From Muscardinus avellanarius (taxonomy: Eukaryota > Chordata > Mammalia > Rodentia > Gliridae), in NCBI GenBank assembly GCA_963383645.1, contig OY726569.1, positions 33,629,592-33,693,591 of the forward strand: a stretch of DNA of 64,000 nt, written 5' to 3'. Shown here piece after piece: positions 26,323-36,599 of this stretch. Below the pieces are notes generated by a model, which was not told the origin of the DNA, did not search any database, and worked only from the letters and a program-made list of their open reading frames with translations. Every line of letters starts with the position of its first letter. Position 1 is the stretch's first letter. The position numbers and the translations under genes are program-made.

Positions 26323-27180
26323 ATTCATAAAATATTTACAGGAAAAACAAATATGAATATGGGAGATTTTCATTACATTACTGACCAATTTGTCCTAATT
26401 GACATTCATAGAACATTTTACCCCCAAACAGAAGAGCATGTACTCCTTCTAAATGCAAGTAGGATATTCATCAAGATGAGTTTATGCTACATAGGATCTA
26501 ATTATTTTGAAAGGACTGAAATCATCCAAAGTATGTCCTCTGCTTATAGTAGAATAAAGGCAGAAGTAAAGCTGATATCAGTACAATCTTCAAATATTTG
26601 AAAATGTAAAACCATACTTCTGGAAGAGACTTCTACTTCTGGGAAGATGAAGTAGACATACTGTTTTCTATTCATTCCACTAAGTAGAGCTGAAATTCTG
26701 TGCGTTATGTAGAAAATGAACATTTGTAAAGGTAGAAAGAAGAATGCAGGCCAACGATGGCTCCAAGTGAAAAATGCGGGCTAGCCATCACTCTCAGGAG
26801 CAAAGAACAATTTGATAACAGGCCTCATGAGTTTTGCTATTAGTGTCATGTGTGCCAGACTTAAAACAAAAGAAGTCAGCAACCTGAAAATGGCAGTGTG
26901 TACAGACAATAAAAGTTCCCACAAATGATTATTTTCTCTAACCAGAGGATTTAAAAAGGAGCAGAAATGTTTTATCCAATAACCACTCTATCCCAGGCAG
27001 GCAAACGCCAAACAAAACAATATAAAACAAAACAATGGCAACAGGAAATTTGGCTCCACTCTAATCTTTGACAGCAAAGTGTTTATATTTTCCCTCACAA
27101 GACTGTTACAAGATACCATGAGATTCCTGTACCAGAGATTTATGCCCTGGCAGGGAAGAGCAAATAAGGAGCTTAGATTT
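26323..27180. other. Unclassified gene-free interval
   Basis: Contains a plus-strand frame of 82 codons at 26353-26601 with no recognised domain. From about 26620 the text CTTCTGGGAAGATGAAGTAG hints at a very old L1-related region. Neither is strong. Confidence 0.35.
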
Positions 27181-27470
27181 ACATCACCACCAGTTTGTAA
27201 CAGTTCCTCTATCTACCAAAGGCAGTGAAAACCACATGGAAAACATGAGCTTCCACATCACCAAGCAGAAACAAAGTAGCTCTTCTTCTCCATGGTAAAG
27301 GGAAGTGAGGGGGGTGGGGGAGGGGGGAAGAGGAGGTCTACTGGAGAATCAGTAATTTTACCATCACCCAGTGGTAACAAAACCATCCCACCACAATGTC
27401 AGTCAACTCCATGTAAGAAGGACTAGTATCCCAGTCAGCTATCAGTAACAAAAGCCTGTTCTTCTTAGGT
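27181..27470. repeat. Degenerate tandem-like repeats around a G-rich tract
   Basis: Related segments built on ATCACC/ATCAG...AGTTTGTAACA, AAGCAGAAACAAAG, AGTGGTAACAAAA and TCAGTAACAAAAG recur at about 27182, 27257, 27361 and 27437. Spacing is near 75 bp except where a G-rich insert lies between the second and third. The insert at 27309-27330 has three long G-runs. It may be the 5' part of an ancient L1-type element. Confidence 0.4.
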
Positions 27471-27814
27471 TTTAATGAAGGATTAGTGAGCAATTTGTAA
27501 TTCTACTTACATCCAGCAATTAAGCGGTTTTGCCCAATTCTTCCTTAATTGGAAGAGTGTCATAGAAAACCAGTTACAATGGATGGTTTAAAGAATATTT
27601 TATTTCTAAAATAATACAAAAATGTCAAGTTTCAATAAGTAGTTGCCATACCAAGTACTAGAAAGACATAAAACTCAATGAAAATGATTGCCAATGAGAT
27701 GACAGAGATGTAGAAATTTTTTGAAAATATTTGAACATAGCTATGATAAGCATGCTTTAGCAAGCAATGAGAAATATGCTCAAAACAAATAATAAAAGAC
27801 TTGGAAATTAGACC

Positions 27815-28995
27815 AGAGACTTTGAAGTTTTTAGAGGACAACATACGGTCAATATTCCAACATATAAGCACAGGCAATAACTTTCTCAACAAAATATCCA
27901 AAGTACAGAAAATTAAAGTATGAATTAACAAGTGGGATGGCATCAAACTAAAAAGTTTCTGCTCATCAAAGGAAACTATCAAGAACCTTTTAAAGAGGAT
28001 GCCTACAGAATGGGAGAAGATCTTTACCAGCCACCACTCTGATAGCTAATATCCAGAAAATACAAAGAGCTCAAAAGACTCTACACGAACAAAAAAATAA
28101 TCCAATCAAGAAATGGGAAACTGAATTGAATAGACACTTCGCAAAAGAAGAGATACAAATGGTCAATAGACACATGAAAAGTTGTTCAACATCATTAGCC
28201 ATCAGGAAGATGCAAATCAAAACTACACTGAGATTCCATCTAAACCCAATCAGAGTGGCAAGCATAAAAAAGTCAAGTAACAACAAATGCTAGTGAGGAT
28301 GTGGGAAAAGAGAAACTCTTTTACACTGTTGATAGGGGTGAAAACTAGTTTACCTGCTATGGAGATCAGTGTGCAGATTCCTTAGAAAACTGGGAATAGA
28401 TCTACTATATGATCCGGCTATACCACTCCTATATACTTTCCAAAGAGGATGAAATCAGAGAACTATATTAACATATGCATACCCATGTTCATAGCAGCAC
28501 AATTCACAATAGCCAAAATATGGAACCAACCTAGGACTCCATCAACAGATGAATGGATTGCAAAATTATGGGAAATACACACAATGGAATTCTATTCAGC
28601 TATAAAGAAGAATAAAATCATGTTATTCACAAGAAGATAGAAAGTCCTGAAGAACATTAGGTTAAGTGAGATCAGCCAAACACAGAAAGAGAAGGCACAT
28701 ATGTTTTCTCTAATATGCCCAAACTAGGGAGTATTAGGGATACCAGAGGGACTCGAGATAATAGAGGGGAAACCTCAGCAAAGCTAGAAAGGAAGGGTAG
28801 GAGAGGAAGAAGGCTGAGATTGATTAATGGAGGAGCTACATCCAAATATGTGTCTAAGTGTAAGTGCAGCATGATCAACACTCATTGTTGGGAGGGGAGA
28901 AAAGGGGAAGCGGGGCAGGGGGAGGGCACTAAGCACTGTGTGAATGTATTACATTTTCAATATGATCCACATAAATATAAGATAAAATAAAAATA
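27815..28995 (+). mobile_element. L1 ORF2 end and 3' UTR
   Basis: Plus-strand 5'-truncated L1. Landmarks in L1 order: GGCATCAAACTAAAAAGTTT, AAACTATCAAGAACC, CAAAAGAAGAGATACAAATG, GATGCAAATCAAAACTACAC, AATTCACAATAGCCAAAATA and ACACAATGGAATTCTATTCAG. Then come a G-rich 3' UTR tract (28890-28930) and an A+T-rich end at 28995. Frame is broken in several places. Confidence 0.85.
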
Positions 28996-29065
28996 CCTTT
29001 TTCCTATTATATAAATTATAATAAAAATAAAAGGTATATTTAAGAAATATGATACAATATAGAGC

Positions 29066-29300
29066 CCTAAATTAATTTTTTTTTTTTTTTTGCGGGTCTG
29101 GGGATGGAACCCAGGGGCATTCGTCCTCTGAGCTACATCCTCTGCCTTATTTTTTATCTTTATTTTAAAACCGGGTCTCACTGAGTTGCAAAGGGCCTCA
29201 CTAAATAGCTGAGGCTGCCCGTGAACCTCAATCCTCTGGTCTCAGCCTCCCGAATGCTGGGATTACAATCGTGTGCCACCACACCAGGCTCCTAAATTAA
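29066..29300 (-). mobile_element. B1-dID SINE with target-site duplication
   Basis: Minus-strand full-length older copy (body about 29076-29290). It is flanked by the 10-bp direct repeat CCTAAATTAA at 29066-29075 and 29291-29300, the L1-type target duplication. Confidence 0.9.
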
Positions 29301-29354
29301 AATTTTAGCAATAAAATATTCAATTACAAAAATAAAAAGGTCAGTAGATGGGTT

Positions 29355-29610
29355 CAATACTAGAATAAATACATATGGAGCAACAGTGACCCTCATTTAT
29401 TGCTGGTGAAAATGCAGAACAGTACATTCACTTAGACAATTTGGCAGTTTATCTAAAACTAATGCTTATCACACTATCCAGCAATCACAGTACTTAATAT
29501 TTACACAAAGGATTTTAAAACTTATTTTTATGTAAAACCTGCACACAGATATTTATAGCAGCTTCATTTATAATTGTAAAAAAGTTGAAGCACTTCAATT
29601 GTGCTGTAAG
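29355..29610 (+). mobile_element. Ancient L1 remnant
   Basis: Plus-strand decayed end of L1 ORF2: ATTGCTGGTGAAAATGCAGA, CAATTTGGCAGTTTATC, ATCCAGCAATCAC and TTTATAGCAGCTTCATTTAT occur in the order of old mammalian L1 copies. Confidence 0.65.
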
Positions 29611-30085
29611 AAAACTACTCTTAAAACGTCTAATAATTCTTTAAACTTGGTCCTGGTGTACTTGATTCTTAAAGTAGCAGTTGAGTAGAATAAATAACTA
29701 CCAGCTGTGTTTTCTTTAAATCCTCCATATTTAAAGTTACTGAATCTTCTGAACCACTCTTCTATTAGTCCACCAAAAAATCTTATTTTTAAGTTGGTGC
29801 TAATGTTAATTCTTTAAATTATCTTCTGATGGTATAGGGGAATTTGAGAACATTTTAGTGATGATTATAACAAATATTATTGCTTAATCTTTCCTTCATC
29901 CAAATTCATCTCAAAGGTACTTCTAGGTTTGTTTCTCAGCGAAATAAATTAATTATCTAAATGCTTAAGAAGTCATCTTGACTCCGAGTTTTTCTCCTTC
30001 TCATGCATATTTTCTTGCCTTCCTCTATATTATCCAAGTTACTATTCCGTTTTATACTTTGATTTAACCTACATTACATTTTCTA
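29611..30085. other. Gene-free A+T-rich interval
   Basis: No gene or repeat recognised. Confidence 0.4.
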
Positions 30086-30775
30086 TGGAGATATGCCAGT
30101 GTTATTTATAGTAGGCAACATAGATGGACCATATAGAGCTTGCATTATAGGCTGAGGTTTGAGTTCTCCAAATATAAGCTCAATTCCTAATCCCCATAAC
30201 TTCAGAATGTCACTGTATTGTAGAAAGGGGCCCTTTAAAGAGGTAATTAGGAGCTCGGCTTGCTTGTGCACACTTGTAATGCCAGTATTTGGGAGGCTAA
30301 GATAGGAGGATTGCAGGTTTGACGCCAGCCTCAGCTACTTCATGAGGCCCTCCACACATAGTGAGACCCTGTTTCAAAATAAAGAATAAAAGTAGGGATG
30401 GGGTGTAGATTGGAGGTAGAAGGCCTCTGTGTTCAACCCCCAGTACTGAAAAAAAAAAAGAGGTAATTAAGTTAAAACTTGGATTTTTAAATAGAGTCTA
30501 ATCTAATCTGATTTTTTATACTCACAAGAATGCATTTTAGGCATTTTGACACACAAAGAAACAGAACAATGTGTATACACAGAGGAAAAAATTATGTGAA
30601 GACACACAGCAGGAAGGTGGAAATCTGTTAGAAAAGGCCTCGATGAGAACAAGTTTTTCAATATTTTGTGCTTCTAGTCTCTAGATCTGTGAGAAAATAA
30701 ATTTCTTTTAGCCATTGAGTCTGTAATTCTTTGTTATGGCGACAAAGTGATAGAATATTAGAGTTACCGTATTTC
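30086..30775 (+). repeat. Ancient LTR-type repeat interrupted by a SINE
   Basis: Plus-strand text GAGGTAATTAGG, then after the SINE GAGGTAATTAAG, AAGACACACAGCAGGAAGG, CTGTGAGAAAATAAATTTC and TTTGTTATGGCGACAAAGTG follows a common old mammalian MaLR-like LTR with its polyadenylation signal near 30693. A SINE at 30251-30461 splits it. Subfamily not determined. Confidence 0.5.
30238..30474 (+). mobile_element. B1-dID SINE with target-site duplication
   Basis: Plus-strand copy (body about 30251-30461). AAAGAGGTAATTA occurs just before it and again straight after the A-tail, which fits a target duplication and shows it inserted into the older LTR-type repeat. Confidence 0.85.
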
Positions 30776-30994
30776 AAGGTAAGAGAATACCCATTAGAAA
30801 ATATCGATGTATCTTTTGCAGATCTGACTTCCACACATTTACAAGATGTTTGGCTAAGAAATCTTTTTGTCCCAGATAAATGCATAAGTAGAAAAAGAAA
30901 TAACAGGTTCATTGTTAAATTTTTTCTTTTCATGAATTATGACCCAGAAATTTGGGGATAATGATGTGGGTGGATCTTTAACACCTAAGGTAGA

Positions 30995-31228
30995 GCTGGA
31001 TGTGGTGGTGCATGCTTGTAATCCCAGTACTTGGGAGGCTGAGACAGGAGGGTCCGGGTTTAAGGACAGCCTCAGCTACTTAATGAGTCCTTTTGCAACT
31101 TAGACCTTGCTTCAAAAATAAAGGATAAAAAAATCTGCTAGAGGTGTTACTTGGAGGTAGAATGCTCCTGGGTTCAATCTCCAGCAACACACACAAACAC
31201 ACACACACATGAAAATGAAAATGAAAAT
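30995..31228 (+). mobile_element. B1-dID SINE with mixed simple tail
   Basis: Plus-strand copy: GCTGGATGTGGTGGTGC start, joint, GGTAGAATGCTCCTGGG right arm. The tail has become (CA)n followed by three GAAAAT units. Confidence 0.8.
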
Positions 31229-31526
31229 TAGTATTAATTGTAAGCCCTATCAGATGACTTTTATATTTAACTTGTAAAGAAATACCAGGTATATATATAT
31301 ATATGCCAAAAATTGTTTTCATAATCAGCATTATAAAATAGATTTTTATGTAGTGTTTGACAGAGAGAGAAATGAAAGTAAAAAATACAGAATAAAATGA
31401 AAAATTTTTTCTTGTAATGAAAAAGATTTTTGTGAAAAGAAGTTTTGTGACACAGGCTAGTGATGATAATGGGCTTTGAACCATAGAATATTATGAATCC
31501 CATGTTGTACCTGAATATAAACAATT

Positions 31527-31572
31527 TATTCCTTCCTTCCTTCCTTCCTTCTTTCCTTCCTTCTTTCTGTTT
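31527..31572. repeat. (TTCC)n microsatellite
   Basis: Tetranucleotide run with two TTTC interruptions, grown from the inverted tail of the following minus-strand SINE. Confidence 0.9.
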
Positions 31573-31581
31573 TCTCTTTCT

Positions 31582-31730
31582 TTCATACTGGAGATTGAAA
31601 CCAGAGGCAATCTACTTCTGAACTAATTAGCTGGGAGCTTCACTAAGTTGCTGAGGCTAGCCTCAAGTCTGCAATTCTGTTTCAGCCTCTCAAGTACTGG
31701 GATTACAGGTACCTGACACCATGTCCATCT
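31582..31730 (-). mobile_element. B1-dID SINE, internally shortened
   Basis: Minus-strand diverged copy. The inverted ID arm (ACTGGAGATTGAAACCAG) and inverted B1 arm (CAAGTACTGGGATTACAGG) are present, but the joint region is mostly deleted. Confidence 0.7.
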
Positions 31731-31757
31731 GGATGTGTACTTTTAAAAACATACTTT

Positions 31758-32020
31758 AAGCTGAGTGTTTTGGAGCATACTTGTAATCTTAGTATTTGGG
31801 AGGCTGAGATAGGAGAATCACAGGTTCAAGGACATCCTCAGCAATTTAGTGAGGCTCTCAGCCACCTATTGAGATGCTGTTTCCAAATAAGAAATATTGC
31901 AGGTTCAAGGTCAGCCTAGGAAACTTAGACCCTATTTCAAAATTTAAAAAAAAAAATAGGTCTGGGGATATATCTCAGAGGTAGAATACATTTAGGCTCA
32001 GCTCTCAGTATCAAATAAGT
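31758..32020 (+). mobile_element. B1-dID SINE with extra B1 segment
   Basis: Plus-strand copy. After the first joint (TTTCCAAATAAGAAATA) a second short B1 piece (GCAGGTTCAAGGTCAGCC) and second joint (TTTCAAAATTTAAAAA) precede the ID arm. It is a partial duplication, a weaker counterpart of the copy at 19711-20046. Confidence 0.7.
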
Positions 32021-32481
32021 CATTTAAACTTAAAAACACTGTAATAATAATAAAATTCATACCAAAAAAATCAACCCCCTTGGTATGCTAACAAGTTTAA
32101 ATAAATTTCAGTTGCTCACAAATATAAAGACATGTGCACCTTTAATACTAAAGAGAAGAAATTTTACAATGGATATAAATATAGAAGTTGCAGTTCATTC
32201 AAGAGAGATAATTAGATAAAAGAGTAAAGGAACACGCACCCACAAAAATAATACTAGTGAATTTATAGCTGCTGTTTGCAACATCCAAGTATTAAACATA
32301 TTGTCTAAAATCTCATAGGAATGGAAAGGAGCAAAAACCATGACGAAAATCCCTCAAATATCAAGTCAAAAGAATTCAGTGACTCACATACTGATAACAG
32401 GAACATAAGAGAAGTTAGACATGAGACCAAGCACTGAAGATATTAGAAAAAAAAACTATTTGATATATATCAAAAATTGCA

Positions 32482-32686
32482 GGCCGGGCGTGGTGGCACA
32501 CGCTTGTAATCCCCGCACTTGGGAGGCGGAGACAGGAGGATCGCGCAGGTTCGAAGCCAGCCCCGGGCGCTGGCTTAAGAGACCCTGTTTCCAAATAAAA
32601 ATGTAAAAAGAGATCTGGGAGTGTAGCCCGGAGGTAGAAGGGCTTCCAGGAACCCCAGTACCAGCAAAAAAAAAAAAAAAAAAAAT
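32482..32686 (+). mobile_element. B1-dID SINE, young palindrome-bearing subfamily
   Basis: Plus-strand copy with retained CpGs: GGCCGGGCGTGGTGGCAC start, GGATCGCGCAGGTTCGAAGC, CCAGCCCCGGGCGCTGGC palindrome, joint AAATAAAAATGTAAAAAG, right arm TGTAGCCCGGAGGTAGAAGG and an A21 tail. The high CpG content and long A-tail indicate a recent insertion. Confidence 0.9.
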
Positions 32687-32879
32687 TCCTTGTCTAGCCC
32701 ACAGGAACCTGTGCTATGATACTAGTGTCAGTCTCTTTCACCTCAGGACCCAAGCACCCAGCCCAGTACTGAGCTGCACCCGAGACATGGTTCATATTTA
32801 ATAATCAAAGAAGCTATTTGGGATGTAAAGAAAACATTTCCATTGGCATTATGGACAGATATGAAGTTATCAGTGCCAA

Positions 32880-33012
32880 TTTCAACATCATGTCTGAAGA
32901 AGGGAAGGAAATGAAGAGGGAGGCTGGGGAAAGCCCACCAAGAGCCAGGTGCATGTGTGAACCTATCACTCTGAACTACATTAAGAGTGAGACTCAGTGC
33001 ACCCATAACAGT
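32880..33012 (+). mobile_element. L1 3' UTR fragment
   Basis: Plus-strand G/A-rich stretch GAGGGAGGCTGGGGAAAGC followed by CACCAAGAGCC, GAACTACATTAAGAGTGAG closely parallels the L1 3' end at 34160-34250. A separate short 3' piece lying directly before the inverted L1. Confidence 0.55.
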
Positions 33013-33014
33013 AT

Positions 33015-33564
33015 ATTTAAAAAAGAGTTCCCATTAACCCACATCCTCGCCATCATTTATTGTGCTTTGACTTCTTAATGATTGCCATTCTAACTGGGGT
33101 TAGATGAACTCTTAGTTTAGTTTTGATTTGCATCTCCTTGACTGCTAATAATATTGAACATTTTTATACATATATTAGCCATTTGTATTTCTTCTTTTGT
33201 GAAGTGTCTGTTTAATTTAGATGCCTATTTCTTAATTGTGTTGTCAATTTTTTTAGTTTTAAATCTTTTAAGAATTTACATATTCTAAATATTAGTCTTC
33301 TATCAGAGGAATAGCTGGCAAAGATCTTCTCCCATTCTGTAGGCTATTTAAACTCTTGACGGTTTCATTTAATGACAGGAAAATTTTTAGTTTAATGCCA
33401 TCTAATTAATTAATTTTTGTTTAATATCTTGAGCTTTAAGGGACTTATTGAAGAACTGTCTACCTGTTCCTATATGTTGGAGTATTGATCTTATGTTCTC
33501 CTCTAGTAATTGCTAAGTCTCTTGTCTAAATTCCAGGTCTTTGATCTATCTTGAGTTGACTCTT
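33015..33564 (-). mobile_element. L1 ORF2 segment, inverted 5' part
   Basis: Minus-strand L1 ORF2. On the plus strand the complement of standard L1 text is seen: CCCACATCCTCGCC, GTTTTGATTTGCATCTCC, TCTTCTCCCATTCTGTAGGC, TTTGATCTATCTTGAGTTGA. It joins at about 33564 to the plus-strand L1 segment that comes next in L1 order. This is the arrangement left by twin priming. Confidence 0.85.
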
Positions 33565-33920
33565 GTGCAGGAGTGGGACTGAAAATTGGTGCAGCCATTA
33601 TGGCTATCCCTCAGAAAACTGGGAATGACTCCACCATATGATCCAGTTATAGAACTCCCGCGTATTTTTCCAATGGGACTGAAATCAGAACATTATAACA
33701 ACACATGTATATCCATCTTTGTAGCAGCACAATCATAACGGCCAAATTATGGAACCAAACCAGGTGTCCATTAACAGATGAATGGATCACAAACGTATGG
33801 GATATACACACAATAATTTTACTCAGCAAGAAAGAACAAAATTAAATCATTTTCAGGAAAATGGATGGACCTAGAGAACATTATGTGAAGTGATATTAGC
33901 CAGTCATAGAAAGAGAAGGG

Positions 33921-33965
<45 letters not shown>

Positions 33966-34275
33966 ATGCAGAAGCGACAGAGAATTCAGGATATTAGAGG
34001 GACTTAGATAACAGAGGAGAAATTCCAGTGGAATCAGGGAGGTGGGCTAGGGGAAAGGGAGAGGGGAGAGGGAAGATCAATGAATGAAACACTTCCAACA
34101 ACATTATGTATATATGTAAGAATATTAATGTTAATCTCAGTATCTAGTATGGGGGAGAGAGAGAGTGGGGAGGGAGCCTGGGGAGAAAGCTCACCAAGAA
34201 CTGTGAGCCTGTACCATGAACTGCATTAGGTTGTGAGACTATAATACACCAATGAAATTATAGAAACCAGAGAGG
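33565..34275 (+). mobile_element. L1 ORF2 end and 3' UTR, colinear 3' part
   Basis: Plus-strand L1 starting at ATTGGTGCAGCCATTATGG, running through GGAACCAAACCAGGTGTCC and TGGATGGACCTAGAGAACAT to the G-rich 3' UTR and CACCAATGAAATTATAG end. A long (TA)n lies inside. The join at 33565 continues the L1 map just beyond the end of the inverted part. Confidence 0.85.
33921..33963. repeat. (TA)n microsatellite inside L1
   Basis: About 21 TA units; likely unstable and polymorphic. Confidence 0.95.
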
Positions 34276-35258
34276 ACAAATGGCATGGAAATCCCTAACA
34301 GGCATCTAGAATTCAGGGATATTTGAAAACATACAGATTCTTCCTAAACTTTTGGGATCCTTTTAAGAGTGATAAGGCACTGTGGGCAGATTTGGTGCAC
34401 AGGTGCACCCTCGATTCTCACCGTCTCTGTTTAGCAGGAAGCATGGTCCCCATCCCTATGTTTTCCCCATGCATAGGAAGAACAAACAAAAAGACAGTCT
34501 CCTGAGCTGCAACTCCTTTCATGGTGGACTCAGACTAGAAGACATTTTACATTCTCAAGTTTCTACTGAAGCATGCCAATCAGGCACACAGGTGCTCTGT
34601 ACATCCATATGAATGCAATCCTCCCAGGTACTTGGAATTTAAGTTGCTTCACAAGTGAACCGTTCCTCCCTGTCTATTTAAGGCTGACAAAGACATTTGT
34701 CTTTACTCATGCAGAGATGCCTGATAACTCACTTCTACCTCTCACACACTGCACAGTTTTAAAATTTTAAGACAATAGATCAAATCTATCTTGGATTTAT
34801 TTTTCACTTTCCCTATGATTGCTGCTTGAAGGAAAATAGGGAGCAGGTAAAGAATTGTATTAACTCATAAGGTAATATAAATTATTTTGGTTAATCCGTA
34901 TGAGAATATAAAATAGCCTCCCAGTTACAACGACAAATTCAGCAGTACATAGATAGCTAGAAGCCTCTGGCCATCACATAGCCGTGTTACCATGGCTGTA
35001 GTGTTCTCTGGTATACTCCAGATGCTTCTGAGTGAGAATGATGCATAAAACATTGCAATGCAGGCATCAAGCAAGCATGTGTGCACCTGCACACACACGT
35101 GCATGCACACACACATACTACAGGACAGCATACAACTAGGTTAAGGCCAGAGTTTTCAGATTTGAGACTCAGCGCTACTATTTTCTCACACTGTAACCAT
35201 GAGCATGATGCTTATTCTGCCCATGCCTCATTTTCCTCTTATGAAAATATACATAAAC
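34276..35258. other. Gene-free interval
   Basis: No gene recognised. Short plus-strand open frames (34323-34505, 34382-34612, 34573-34770) overlap in different frames with no domain. A short CA-rich patch lies at 35081-35116. Confidence 0.4.
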
Positions 35259-35470
35259 ATTTTTGGTGGTACTAGGGATTTAATCCAGGGATGTTTTATC
35301 TCTGAGCTATACTCGTAGCCATATTTTTAGTTTTTTTTTTTAATTTAGAAACAAGGTCCAATGAAATTGCTGAGTGCCTCATTATGTTGCTTAGGCTGTC
35401 CTCAAACCTGTGATCCTCCTGTCTCAGCCTCCCAAGTACTGAGATTATATGCATGTGCTACCACACTGAG
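35259..35470 (-). mobile_element. B1-dID SINE
   Basis: Minus-strand older copy: GGTGGTACTAGGGATTTAATC, T-run joint, and inverted B1 arm CCTCCCAAGTACTGAGATTA. Confidence 0.8.
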
Positions 35471-35623
35471 TTCTATGCAAATACTCATAAAATATGTATA
35501 AAGCCAACATATATTCATCAATTTTAAATTATTCTATGTAAATTAGTTACTAGCACTGATATAGAAACTGAATATAAGTTAGCTAATGTAATATGTACAT
35601 ATATACATATAAATACATATATG

Positions 35624-35829
35624 AGCCAGATATGGTGGCACACACTTGTAATCCTAGCATTTGGGAGGCTGAGATAGGAGGATCATGGCTCATGAACAGC
35701 CTCAGCTATTTAGTGAGTTCCTTTGCAACTCAGTGAGATCCTGTTTCAAAATAAAGAATAAAAAATAGGGCTAGGAATGTAGCTTGGAGATAGAATGCCC
35801 CTGGGTTCCATCTCCTGTATCAAAAAAAG
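35624..35829 (+). mobile_element. B1-dID SINE
   Basis: Plus-strand full-length older copy: GAGCCAGATATGGTGGCAC start, CAAAATAAAGAATAAAAAAT joint, GGGCTAGGAATGTAGCTTGG right arm and A-tail. Confidence 0.85.
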
Positions 35830-36214
35830 AATACATATATGATACAATTATATATTATTCAGCTCAAAATTTGGCCTCATCAATTAAAGACTTGGTTAAA
35901 TTTCACTAAGATTAAAATTCCAACATTTCTTTTGTTCCACTTCTGCATTTTAGTTTTTATATGAATTTAAGTATATGAAAGCATATAATTCCCCATATAT
36001 TATAAGCAAATAAATACTTACATAAAAATGTCTTTAGCCACAGAAGGAAATGCTTCCTTCTCCATTTGCCTTATAACCAGAGTGACTCTATATATCATCC
36101 AGGTTAAGAGCATTACATGTGTGCTTTTATTTCATTTTATGCTTATACATTGATTGGTTCACTATACATTATACCAAGGTACAGTGATAGGAGTCTGTAT
36201 GCACCCAACACTTG

Positions 36215-36565
36215 GTAAGCTTCCCCCTGGATCCTACTGACTCCCTCTTCTTCCTCATAAAAGCATCATTGCTATTGGTACTGATAATTCCATAGACATA
36301 CATAGCACTGCTGAAACTCTTATTTCTTCCTCTAAGTCCCTCCATCACCCCAATGGAATCTCTACCCTTCTATCTAAGGTCTCTTCTATTTCTCAGTTTC
36401 TCTCTAGCTTCCACACATGAGAGAAAACACACAACTCTTTGATTCCCTATCTGAGACTGACCAATCTCGCTTAGCATGATATCCTCAAGGTCTATCCCTT
36501 TCTCTGCGAATGACATAATTTTGCTCTTTGTGGCTGAGTAATGATCATTGTAGAATATAAAGTGT
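36215..36565 (-). mobile_element. L1 3' fragment, minus strand
   Basis: On the plus strand the complement of the end of L1 ORF2 is seen: CACACATGAGAGAAAACACA, TTAGCATGATATCCTC, GGTCTATCCCTTTCTCTGCG and TTTGTGGCTGAGTAATG. Diverged and non-coding. Confidence 0.65.
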
Positions 36566-36599
36566 GAATGGGACCGTCCCATGCAAACCTGCGGCCTTT

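Noticed and set aside
31080..31484. 134-codon minus-strand frame
   Set aside because: Overlaps the SINE and its simple-repeat tail; A+T-rich composition with no domain.
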